Source of the DNA: Plectrocnemia conspersa
Lineage: Eukaryota; Arthropoda; Insecta; Trichoptera; Polycentropodidae
Direction of reading: 5' to 3'
Assembly (NCBI GenBank): GCA_009617715.1
Contig: VTFK01000099.1
Span: 248,001 to 312,000 of the forward strand
DNA: 64,000 nt
In this document: positions 40,101 through 52,100 of the stretch, piece after piece
Layout of the letters: each line of letters starts with the position of its first letter
Position numbering within the stretch: the first letter of the stretch is position 1
Position numbers and translations under genes: made by a program
Notes under the pieces: generated by a model
What the model was told of the DNA's origin: nothing
Database searches by the model: none
What the model saw: the letters and a program-made list of their open reading frames with translations, nothing else

Positions 40101-43100
40101 ACGTGTATATTGTATGTGTGAAGAAAAGGCGTAACAATAGAATAAAAGTATTCGCAATAATAGGATGAAATATTTATCTGCTTTAACCCTTTCAACTTGG
40201 ATTTTTTTTTAAAGCTCGAAAAATAATAAATTTATATGGATTTGTGAAATGCTTTAATCTTAACAAATATAAAATAATATTAAAAAATTATTGAATTTGA
40301 AAATTCAAGATAAACCCTTTAAAAGTATTAAAAAAATTTAAGGCCCATTCAGCTGTCAATAATAATCGTGAGACAATTGGCAATAGCAGCTGCTGCTACT
40401 TTACAAAAATAATACATATTATCGAAAAATAAAAATAGCTCTACCGATTCTCATTCGTAATTTATTTTTATCGGAGCGGTTTCTTAGATCACCAAAGCAA
40501 AGATAAAACCGCCGGCCGGTTAGAGTAATAAAAAATCGCAAAAAAATTTTGATTTTGCTCATCCGAGAAAGTATGCATATTTTCAAACATCTGGCACGAG
40601 CACCTTTGGACAGGTTACTTATCTGAGTGTCTTATTTTATAAATTAAACAAAAATAAGGCGAGTTCGAGTGTTTTTTAAATTTTTAAGCAATTTTTAGTA
40701 TTCCCAGACCCATCTTAAAACCTCTCAAGAAGTATGCATGCATTAAGCATGAATCTGCCTTTACTTATGCAGCGTCATAAAAAGAGCAGTGATTGTAAAC
40801 CTTTTAAAAATATTCTCAAAAATTTAATTTTATATAATATCAAAAGTTTCTAAAGAAATAAGAATTTCTGATTCGAATTTTTTTTTTTGAAAAATTCTAC
40901 ACTAATGTCGAATCTATTATGAAAATATTTGTTTAAATATATAATTTTAGTGAAATCATATCAAAACACATTTTCACTTTTAATTATATATTTTTACCAG
41001 TAAAAGTATAATTTATCTGACATATATTAGTAAAAATATATAATTTCAATATTTTCATATGTAGTAATATATACATTTAATTTTTATTCATGCGATATAT
41101 ATATGTGACAGTAAATATGTATTTTTTCGGCAAAGGTATAATTTCACTAGTGAAGTCCAAGTAAATTTTTACCGGTAGATATATATTTCTATTAGCGAAA
41201 ATATAATTTAACTGATAGGCGCTAATTAAAATATATGCTGCTCTTAAATGTCTATGAAATTCAATTTTACAGTTGCGAAACGTTCATTTGCTGCTGTTCA
41301 AACCAAAACCTAACTTAATAAATATTCTGAAAATAGTTATAGTTTTAAATCTTATATTAACATTTAGTATTTTACTACATGTTCTAAAAAAATATTTTCT
41401 TAAAAAATAATTTAAAAGTTATTTTAATTAAAACAAACGATGATCTTTAAAATTTCATAGTTTATATACAAAATACAAATGTTTGATATTAATAAAACAA
41501 CAAAATCCACAAAAATCGATTTTAAAACACCATTTTAGTATAATTTTTGTGGATATTACAGATTTGTTTTTATAGGATTTTTCTTATCTCACCGATAAAT
41601 AATTAAAATAGAAGTTGTAATTGACTAACAGACTATAGTTTCAGTCTGGTTTTTAACTACTTATTTAGTAGTTGTTGATTGCGTTTATCCCGTTATAATG
41701 CATTGGGCTAGTATGTTACAGTGAAAGATTTATATTTTTCTTGAATAAAATTGATTTAGCAAAAATTGTAATAAAAACATATGTCAATATGTTCGATATT
41801 ATTATTATAAATTAAAGTTAAATTTACTATCAAATTTTAATACAAATATACAAAATATACAAATACAAAATCACTTTATATACAATTTTATATATGTTTA
41901 CTAAATTTGTTAGATGTAAAGATTAGCTATTAAACTAAATAAATTAATAAAAAAAAAATAATAATAATAATAAAACTTTGTATCTAGTTTACCCTTATAT
42001 AATTTTATAATTTAAACACTTTTTTTAATAAACTTGATTTTTTATTAACTTCAGTGTTGAGTTTAGACAAAATACATTGAATATCAACCAAATTTATCAT
42101 CAGTTAATCTTGCAAATGACCATTCTTTAGTGACGTTTTTAATTATGTTTTCACACAATCGTAGATTCTGTCTTTACTAAAGCTTCAAATAAATAAGCCA
42201 TAAGGCGTTAAATTGTACAATCTTGTCGCTTAATTAATGTTATCATGTCAAAAAAATGTCAGATATTTATCTTGCATTTCACGTTTTTGTTTTAAACTTT
42301 GGATGATGCTTAAAATTTTTTTTTGTCACAGTTTTTTTTTTAATTCATCTCTATTCGTTGGCTAAGTTAAAATTACATAAATACATAGTGAAGTTCAAGT
42401 GTCTTAAAATATATTGTAAAATATTTAAAACACATTATTAGGGTCAAACATATAACTAGTTACCGCATTAGATATTATTTGAATATTTACATTCAATCAG
42501 ATATAAATTATCAAAATCCTAACTAAACACGCAATTGCCTACAACAAAAATATCTAAATTGCTTTCCTAACTTAAAATTTACATACGATGGTTAAACTAA
42601 ATGATTAGTATTATATAATAATATATGTAGTTATACAAGTTATGCATATTTGTACAAAATAAAAATGATATATCGATTATTAAATTATTACCAATTTTTT
42701 TTAATGAAATTTCCATATAAATGACATCGTTAAAATTTTTAAATAGCTTTTGAAATAAATAAAATACATTTATGGTATTTCAGTATATAAACTAGTAGGT
42801 AAAATTAAATTATATGGTAATAAAATATGTAGTACATTATATATTGTAACTAGTATTGTGCTCGTTGAAGCATTACAAAAAAATGCATAAAATATTACAG
42901 TTTTATATATTTATTAACTATATAAAAATATGCTATGTAATAGTTATTATAAAAAAGTAGCATAATGTTGTATTTTATTAAATTAGAAGGTACGATATCA
43001 GTCAAAAATATTTTTATATACATATTTTAACATAAACATGTATTAAAAAAAAAACAAATTTCATGTATAGAGTATAGTTTTTAGGCACTTAAAAAAATAT

Positions 43101-46100
43101 TTTAAAATAAGTAAGTGACTAAGTTATTTATTTTCATTATAATAGAAACACAAGAATTGATAAAAAGTGTTTTTATGAATATCCAAGCAATATTCACTAA
43201 TGCTAAAATTTATTTTTAATAAAAAAATATCGATATTAATAGTGTCATTCTATGTTTAAAAATATTCTTTGACCACAAAAATTCTCACACCCTTACTGAA
43301 TAAAAATCCAGAAAAACCACCCTAACCTAATGCCTGTTTTAACTTCGTTCTGATTTTTCACACAGTGTCTCCCCGTTATAACGAGCTGGCTTTAACGAGC
43401 ACCGTCGTTTCAACTTCGTCTCGTCATCGCCGTTATAAGGGAGTGGGGCTAGGGAAATTATTATTTTTGCCCACCCCAATCTCAGACTATTTGCTTTCTA
43501 ACCCTCGAGTTGTCATTATTCAATTTGTGTCCGCGTAACGAGGATCCGGATACGTTTGCGCGCACTCCAAACTTCAGAGCAGCTAAATTGGAGTTGAAAT
43601 GGATGCAAAATATTTATCTCCAAAGTTTCCGGACTCTGTCGGTATTAGTGCGTCTCTTTACCCATTTCTTGGCTTTGAGTTAGAGATTATTTTTCGACGA
43701 GCATTTACATAAATCATATTTGGATAATTTCATAAGCATAAATAGAAAACGCAAGCGCTGGAAATGGGCGGCACTCAAAAACGTAGTTATTTCTGAATCT
43801 ATGGCTTGTGAAAAATTGTCTAGAGCAACTTTAAGTAGTGCTTTTAAATATGTGAATAAAAGCTACTTTTAAAATATTAATTGTGATATTAAAAATAAAT
43901 CAGCTTAATCTGCATTTTTTATTGTTATTATTTGTTATCACAAATCTATTTTCAAAACTTGACTAAAATATCTTTAATCAAAAATATGACTGTGATTATT
44001 ATTGCTCAGCCTGAATCACAACGCTCGCGGATTCTCATCTGACTCTGGTCAGTTTCTTAAACAGCTCGTCAGTTATATATCTTCAGTGAACACTAAGAGA
44101 TGATCTAATTTGTATATAAAGATGTACATTTTTTATTAATATTTATAATATGATGTACATATACTTATATGATAAATGTGATAGATGTTCCAATAGGGAA
44201 TTCTAATTTAGAGCTTCGAAATTACACCAGTCGAAATACATTACATATTGCGTCGCTCTTTTTCGCTTCGAGTTTGACTCTTTTCAAAGAAAGAATATTT
44301 TTTTGTTGAAATTTTGCACAATACGAGGGAATATTCAGATTTTTTCATTCATTCCCGGAAAACCTGAGCTACTTATAAATCACCTTTCAGCGTTTAACGG
44401 CGCCTTTCTCTTTTCGCCATTTATCAAATAGTATCCGTTCGGGAGTATGTATGTAGCTAGCTAAACGAAGTTTTGTATGTAAGCAATAAATGTATTATTA
44501 TAGAAGAATATTAATAAAATATATACTATATAAATTTATTATAAAATATCAGATAATTAAAAGTTTTCATCAATACATTCATTAATAATATCTGTCATTC
44601 CCTCACTATTATGAGGTACCGTAGCTATCAAGTGTTTAAATACCGGACGCTCAACTTTTTGAGCTATTGTATATATATTATTTTTTCTTCGCTATAATTT
44701 TTTTTTACAATTTCATTGCACAGCAGGCAACTGGTAATTTCTACATGTTTTTCTAAAATAAAACATATAATGATTAGTCTGCAATAAATCCTGTTTTAAA
44801 ATAGTTAATTGCGACAAAAAATATTTGCTAGTTAAAATTTCTTTTATCGCCGTGCATAGAAAAATTATATTAATAATTTTTTGTGATTAGAACAATATTT
44901 TTATTAGCAGTAAATAGTAATGGTTTAACACTTCTGATCCTTTGTAAATTAATATTTTGTAATAAGGTTTCAGCAAAGTTTACAATGTCTTTGTTATAAA
45001 TTAAAAATTCTAAATGCTCAAATTTACAAGCAACAAGTGCAAAATTGTGAGCACGTAGCGCAAAACAGCCGCCAACAAACCATGCTTAAAAATTATATTA
45101 AGAAATACAAATTAAACCAAGTTGCAAATGTAAATCTTGTCAAGTGGCAGCTGGGTTTCAAAAAATATAATATTAAATATAAATTGAATGCATGGTAATT
45201 TGTTGTAAATACACTTTTGCTCCAGTTAAATTATTACAATTAACTTAATAAAAAAATACAAAAAAATCGTGTCGAGAATTCCAAGCTTCGAAAATAAAAA
45301 AGCTTCTGAAAATATTGTTAATTGAATGTACATGCGTACATGACGTTTAAATAATGTGATTTTCACATTCGTGTGTGTGTGTGTGTCAGGAGGCTGTTGC
45401 GGGTTTAATTTAATTTTTGACTTTGGCTGTCATTCAGAATGGCGCCGTGTCGGCAGCTAACAAATGAAAATTTCGCTATGAAATTAAATTGCAAACGGAG
45501 CCATGAAAGCTCACTCCTTTTCTTACTTCGTTTCTCAAAATTCGCACACAGCTATAAATAAAACATTTATGTGTGAAGCTTTTGTTCAGACACCTTTCAA
45601 GCCAAGACGAAATTCGTTTTTGCCCTATGTCAGTCGTGGGCGTTCGAGAAGATTTTAATGATTGCTTCAATTGTGAACGTAGCCTATTGTTTTATTGTGT
45701 CGCTTAGTCTCGCTCGGGGCTAACTTAGAACGCCTAATATATTTTTAATGTGATTAAAGTTTCGAAATGTAATTTTAAAATATTTATCGGACATCCGCAA
45801 CATCACTTATACATTTGAAAATTCTCATAAATATTCGCTTGCTTTTTATTTTTATTTTTTTTTTGCTAATAACAGTTATGATTAAGTAGTTATTTTTACA
45901 AAAAATATGTGGTGAAAAATATTGTTTTCAAAATATTTTATTTTACAATATACAATTAGTTATACATTTAAATGTATGACTTAAGACGAAAATAATTATG
46001 TCTTAACCTAGCCCGGACCAAGCGGGGGACTCGAAGTCCCCTAAGTATATTTTTCGTTGTAACTTTTAATTACTAATGTTAATAAGTTCATATTATTTTT

Positions 46101-49100
46101 TAATCCTGTATTAAATCATTACATATGTTCTGATAATTTTTAGTAGATTTCATACATAAATAAGGATTAAAAAAAACAAACATTTGTGATGAAATACATT
46201 GTTTTGATTTTTTTTTTTGCGTGCATTCGTAACATAACAAGAAGAGCAGTTGGGATAAAATATTTTATTTCGCTCACACTTACGGTTATAAATGCATAAA
46301 ATGTGTATTTCATCCATTAGGTGCGAGCGAGATATACATATATCGCTCTGGAATGCGCACGATTTCCGGTGTCGCACGAAGAAACGGATGACGAAACTGC
46401 GCTTCTCAATTCGCGTGGTATTTAGTTGACGGCAAATTTACTTTTTTTCATTCGTTTTTTGTGATTTCATCGTTTTATATATTAGTGTGTTATAATTATT
46501 AATGAAATTTACATAATTACATAATATTTAGGTATGTAAGAAGTTTTATTGTCATCATTTTTTTTTATTACATAGTGTTTTTTTTAGTGTAACATGTAAA
46601 ACAATAATAAAAAATAATGAATCAAAGGCAATATAAAATTTAAATTAAACATTTCCGATTAAATCTATTGTTTTGTTTTTGCGTGCATTCATAACATAAC
46701 AGAAAAAAGCAGTTGGGATAAAATATTTTTTGTTTCGCCCACACTTTCGGTTATAAATGCATAAAATGTGTATTTCATCTATTGGATGCGAACGAGATAT
46801 ACATATTGCTCTGGAATGTTTATGATTTCCGGTGTCGCCAAGGACCTAACGGATCTCTTTGCAATTTTTGAGACAGTGTTTATTCAATACGCGCGGTGTT
46901 TATGTTATATACTCTGATTTTGAATCTATGAATTCTATAATTATATAATTCAATAAGATTGCGAAAAAATTTCAACGATGCAACGTACAAATTAGTTCAT
47001 CGACCTAAAATCGTGATATACGAACGTTTGTTTATGTTAAAGCAATTAGAATATAAACAAAGGGGTCTATTCGGTATCATTCGTTTGAACGAAACCATTA
47101 AATCGATGGGAAAAAAGTACTACACTTGTTCTCTTTGTCACAAAGAGATGATGCGTCACATGTAGTCAGAGGGTCGATCGAAGGGACAAATCGATGTGAT
47201 TGTACATGTTACCTTATGGAATGTGTCATAAGGAAATGCGTCACGTGTGCAATGTATATAAATATGGGAATCAAATAAAGAGAATTTTTTTTCGATATTG
47301 ATCTCGAGAGAGAATATTGATGATAATATTAAAGCCCTGCACATAAATTTATAAATGAAAAATAAATATGTAGTAGCAATAAATATATTATTTTAATACA
47401 ATAGTTTGAGAAACAGTAGCACTTGTCGCAACATCGGGTTAGTGGGGATAGCGGACACTGTTCTGCCCGCCCATTTTTTGATGAAAATGACATGCTTCGA
47501 TGATGACGCTTCTTAGTGTAATTTTATTTTACGTAAAAAAAAAAACGATAAAATGTTATAAAATATAATAATTCCATGATATTAATATATGTAATGATTG
47601 TTCAAATGCATATATTTTATGATTTTATGCTATTATTTTTTTGTCGAAAAGGTCTAAAAAAATTAGTATGAAGATCGGGGTCTTTCCGTACCCACGTTGG
47701 GAGCGTACGTTTTTCGTACTCGGTCCGGTAAAGGTTAACATAAATAATTACTTTTTCAATCAGAGGGCATATTGTTACGCCGACGCCAACGGATGAGTTC
47801 TGGTTCGTAGGTAAATGTTATTTATTACTTACGCCTCTCTCTCTTATGTTGACGTAAACAATTCAGCATTGACACAAAAAAAGACATCATTAAACCTCTT
47901 TGAATTGTCAGCAACATTGATGTCTACTTCAGTCAAATAAACTATGAAAATCATATTTATTGTTAGTCTCACTTTATTCAAGTATAAGTAAATAAATTTG
48001 TTGTTGTTTTTTTAACACTATTTCTGAAATATTCGCAATTTGTTTTATGTTATATTTAATATATTGCCTACTAAAAACTATTTCTATCTTATGTAAGTAT
48101 TATTAAAAGTGCATATTAAATCTTTTAGTGTCATAAGTAAATTACCCTTCTATGCTTTTTTGATTTGTGCTGTCTTGACGTATGTTTCAGTGGTGTTGAT
48201 TTTGATATAAGACAAAATCATATAATTTATAATTGCTATTATGCAAAAATGTACATCTAATATGTTTTTTACTTATACGTTTTTTTGCAATAAGCATTGG
48301 GTCCTTAACGTTGTTGTTATTTATTTATAGTCATCCTTGAAATTTATGACAGAGTGCACAGCAAGTGGCCCACTATTTCGCAAAAAAACGATGGATTGAT
48401 TTACGCCGCTTTTAACGCGTTAGAAGGGTTTTTTTTCTCACGAATAATTTTACTGAAAGATAAAAACACCGCGATATACATGTTTTAAGCAACACATTTG
48501 AACATAATTTTGTTATTATTCTGTCATACAGTTGCTCACTTTTGCTTGAGTGTACATGTAATTTATTATAGTGGTATTTCTATATATCAACGCTGTCGAA
48601 CTACCGGCCAGCAAACTTATTTTTGCGACATTGTTTAAAAATGAAATTTAAGAAACAAAATTACACAAAAGAAAAAGATCATTTCAGACATTTTAGTTTG
48701 TTGTTCATACTTATATATTAAATAAAATATTTTTAAATTTAAAATGGCTTATATGTACACTGAGTGTACATCACAGTAGTGCGTGTAATTCTATTGCACC
48801 GTACAAATTTGTGGTAATTTCAATAATTTAATACATTTATTATATTCTCAATGAGCCATTTAAAATATAAATATTAATATTTATTTTTTTAGAATAAATT
48901 AAGACCACCGTGGCCTAACAGGTTACCCCAATGCGCCACGATGGTCGAAAACAATATGTATGACCTAGCCTAATTTACAATTAATAAATACGATATTCAT
49001 CCGTGAGATTAAAAAAATCAGATATTATAATCTGGGAATTAAAATTATATGTATAATACTTACTAATTCTTATCTCCCAGACAAGATGGGATTTGAATCT

Positions 49101-52100
49101 AGGACTATCTGGTATTAGTCACTGACACTTTATGCATGTTTTGTCTCAAAGAAACATTACACTTTACTTTTATCTGCAAAATGAAGTTCTAAGTAGCACA
49201 GGCAGACTAACGGCTATAATACATTTCAGAATGTGTAAGTTTGGGGGTATATACATACATTTGCTGATGTAGGTCAAAAAAGTGTCTGTGTGAAAGTACT
49301 GACGTTGCAACATCTTTCATTTTCAGCTGAGCTCTTTCTGCTTTTAATAGTGAAATTATAATTTCACCACTATTTTTTTTCAATTAGACTTTTAATACTT
49401 TACTGAATATTTTTTAAGTTCTTAAAATATGTTGTCGATAATAGTTCTTAAAAAAAATTGGCCGAAAAATTTTCTGTTACATTTCTACTATTTTAGATTT
49501 TAAAATATGGTACAACTTTATATTTTTTTATAATTTAATGATTCATGTTTTTTAAATTAATAATACTTTTTCATGCATATGTAATTTATTATATTATTAA
49601 ACAATTTTAATAATATTGTTTAATTAAAAGTAGTCGCTGTTATGTAATTATATTTTTTTTTAAAACAATTAATAGGCATATTTATTCTGTGTACTTTATC
49701 TAATCATGAATTAAAATAAATGTAATAATATATGTATTTAAATCGTTTTTTTATCTAAAATTAAGTAATCATTAAATATAACACAATCAGACAATAGTTT
49801 AGCTCTAATATATTGATTGGTCAATTTTGTTTTGCTACAAAAATAATTAAAGCTACTCAAAAAACAGTTTTTTTTCTTAAGAATTTGCGCATTGTTTAGT
49901 CTATTATGAATGAAATTTATTTCGAAATTCAACGAAGATTTTCACTATCATTCATTTTTCATATTTAACTACTTTATTATTATACAAAATACACGATGTT
50001 TTATCAACATATTTTATTGAATAAAACGTATTATTTTTATGATACGATTTATTATCGTGAAAATTTTATTTTGCGCTACAATATATTTTTCCTTTTTTAT
50101 GAAAAGATAGATAAACATTTCTTGAATGATAAAATATATTTATTCCATAGATAATAAATATTAACGCAGAAAAAGCTATGTGAACCGATCGGTATTCCAA
50201 ACGACAGTTTCGAAACAGTTCAGTTCGTTCCAAGAAAGCTTACGGATATTCTATTTGGAACAATGGATTGTGGTATATATATATGTATATATTCTTGTGT
50301 ACACAGTAAAAAATAAATACATATAGTATATATATACATACATATACGATAAAGTAATAGTAAAAATTAATAATCTATATATAGTGAAGTAAATAAATAA
50401 TAAATTAGAATTATTTATTTTCAGATGCGTAGGCTTTTATTGTTATATGCGCAATTAAACAAATACATTTGTTTAATTAAAAAAATATAATTTTAAACAT
50501 TTTTTTGCCAATAAATTTATAACTTGCGAACAATACACATGCGCGAATGTGTCGCATTGGCATGAGGTAGCAAATTTTATATTTTCGGTTTAAGTATACG
50601 TGTAATTTAAATATGTACATAAAATAAGTATAAAAATGTACTTTCGTTCTTATTTGATCTGAGACATCAATGTTAAAAAAAAAATTTTACTATAAAAAGA
50701 GCAAAATAAAAATAAATGCATCGGAATGGTTACAAGCTTGCGTTTGAGAGACGTCAGAGGCAAAACCTTTAGAAAATTCTTACAAAGCACATTCTTTTCT
50801 TACTCTTACATCTTGCATCTATTTTGCGCAGCATACTTTTTTACTTTGCTCCTTCTCCATAAAACGTTTATTATTTTTAATATATCTCGTACGCTACATT
50901 TTTGATGCGAGCAATATGCAAAGAGTTTATTGTCGGCCCTAAAACACTTTTTTTATGAACGCGAAGCGACACACACGGCTTAATAAAAACAGTAGCTACC
51001 CCCACCACTGCTCCGTTTGACCCTCCAACTCATAAAAAGTAACACAACAAACTACTTTTTAAATCGCTCGCCAAACAACTTTTGTTTTACGGCATCGTAT
51101 TATCGGGGAGGGGCATATTTTTCAGATTTTTTGCTGCGATTTCCGACGACGGTGTGTCGATTTTATGCGAATTTATTATAGCGGTCGAACGTGTTGCCAT
51201 TTTGTTTTAAGCTAGCACCTGTGTCTGCGGTGCTTGGACGCACAGTGTAACATTTTATTTTAATTCATTTTTATATTAACTCCTAAAAAAAAAAATATGG
51301 TTTTAGAACTGCGTTTACAGTTGCGTAACTTGTGCCTTATGTTTTAAGTTTGATGGTCATCTTATTATGAGCCGACAACATAATAGTTATTAAGCACAGT
51401 ATATGAAGTAGTTAAACTGTTTTTGTAAGTTATTTTGTAACATGTTGCTCATAATTTAGTTGCTTTGTCTCTGAATATTGTAGTTTCGTGTAGCTGCTCT
51501 GAGCAATAGAGCCCTGACGGTAGCCTGGCGTATTTCATACGTGACCATAAAACGCCCGATATATAATTGTGTTTTCTTCGTTAGTGCCTTTTCATTGAAC
51601 ATTTAAAAAATAGATAAATCCTGTGTTTTGTCAATCAATTCAATAAATGATCTGCATTGGGGTTTTTTGGTACAACTATCTGTAAAAAAGATCATTAACA
51701 TTTTTCATATTTTTCATCTGCAATGACGTGAAAATACATAGGATATCTAATTATTTACAAACAATTTGTATGTGTGTAATTTATTTAATAGTTTTGTGTT
51801 TTAAATCTTATAATCAATTTTAAAAATATTTTTTTAAGAGTGCTACTTTTTTATTTTGTCTTATATTTAATATAAATCCATTCCTCAATGTTTTTACAAT
51901 GAATAACAATAACAACAGTAAAATATTTTAATGAAAATATTTGCAAAATATATTTGAAGCATGATATTTATATCAGCACAATTGATGAGTGGTGTCAGTG
52001 TTTGACTATGTGCTTTTTTTAATTTTTATCGTATCTTGAGATCGAAATTAGTTATTATTAAATAATTATATTTCTGATCGATCATCGCAAATGAGGTTTA

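Larger units (their letters stand above)
46003..47738. mobile_element. piggyBac-like element bounded by TTAA
   Basis: Both edges carry TTAA, the piggyBac target duplication (46003-46006 and 47735-47738). The ends are inverted repeats: CCTAGCCCGGACCAAG on the left and, in reverse complement, CCTTTACCGGACCGAG on the right, 12 of 16 identical. Each end has a sub-terminal hairpin (GGGGACT/AGTCCCC near 46026; GTACG/CGTAC near 47705). No piggyBac transposase is recognisable inside 1.73 kb, so this looks non-autonomous or internally deleted. It contains a direct duplication and an unassigned 68-codon frame. Confidence 0.65.

Noticed and set aside
49080..49130. tRNA-like B-box (GATTTGAATC)
   Set aside because: No cloverleaf or A-box at the right distance; it is explained by the LINE 3' fragment.
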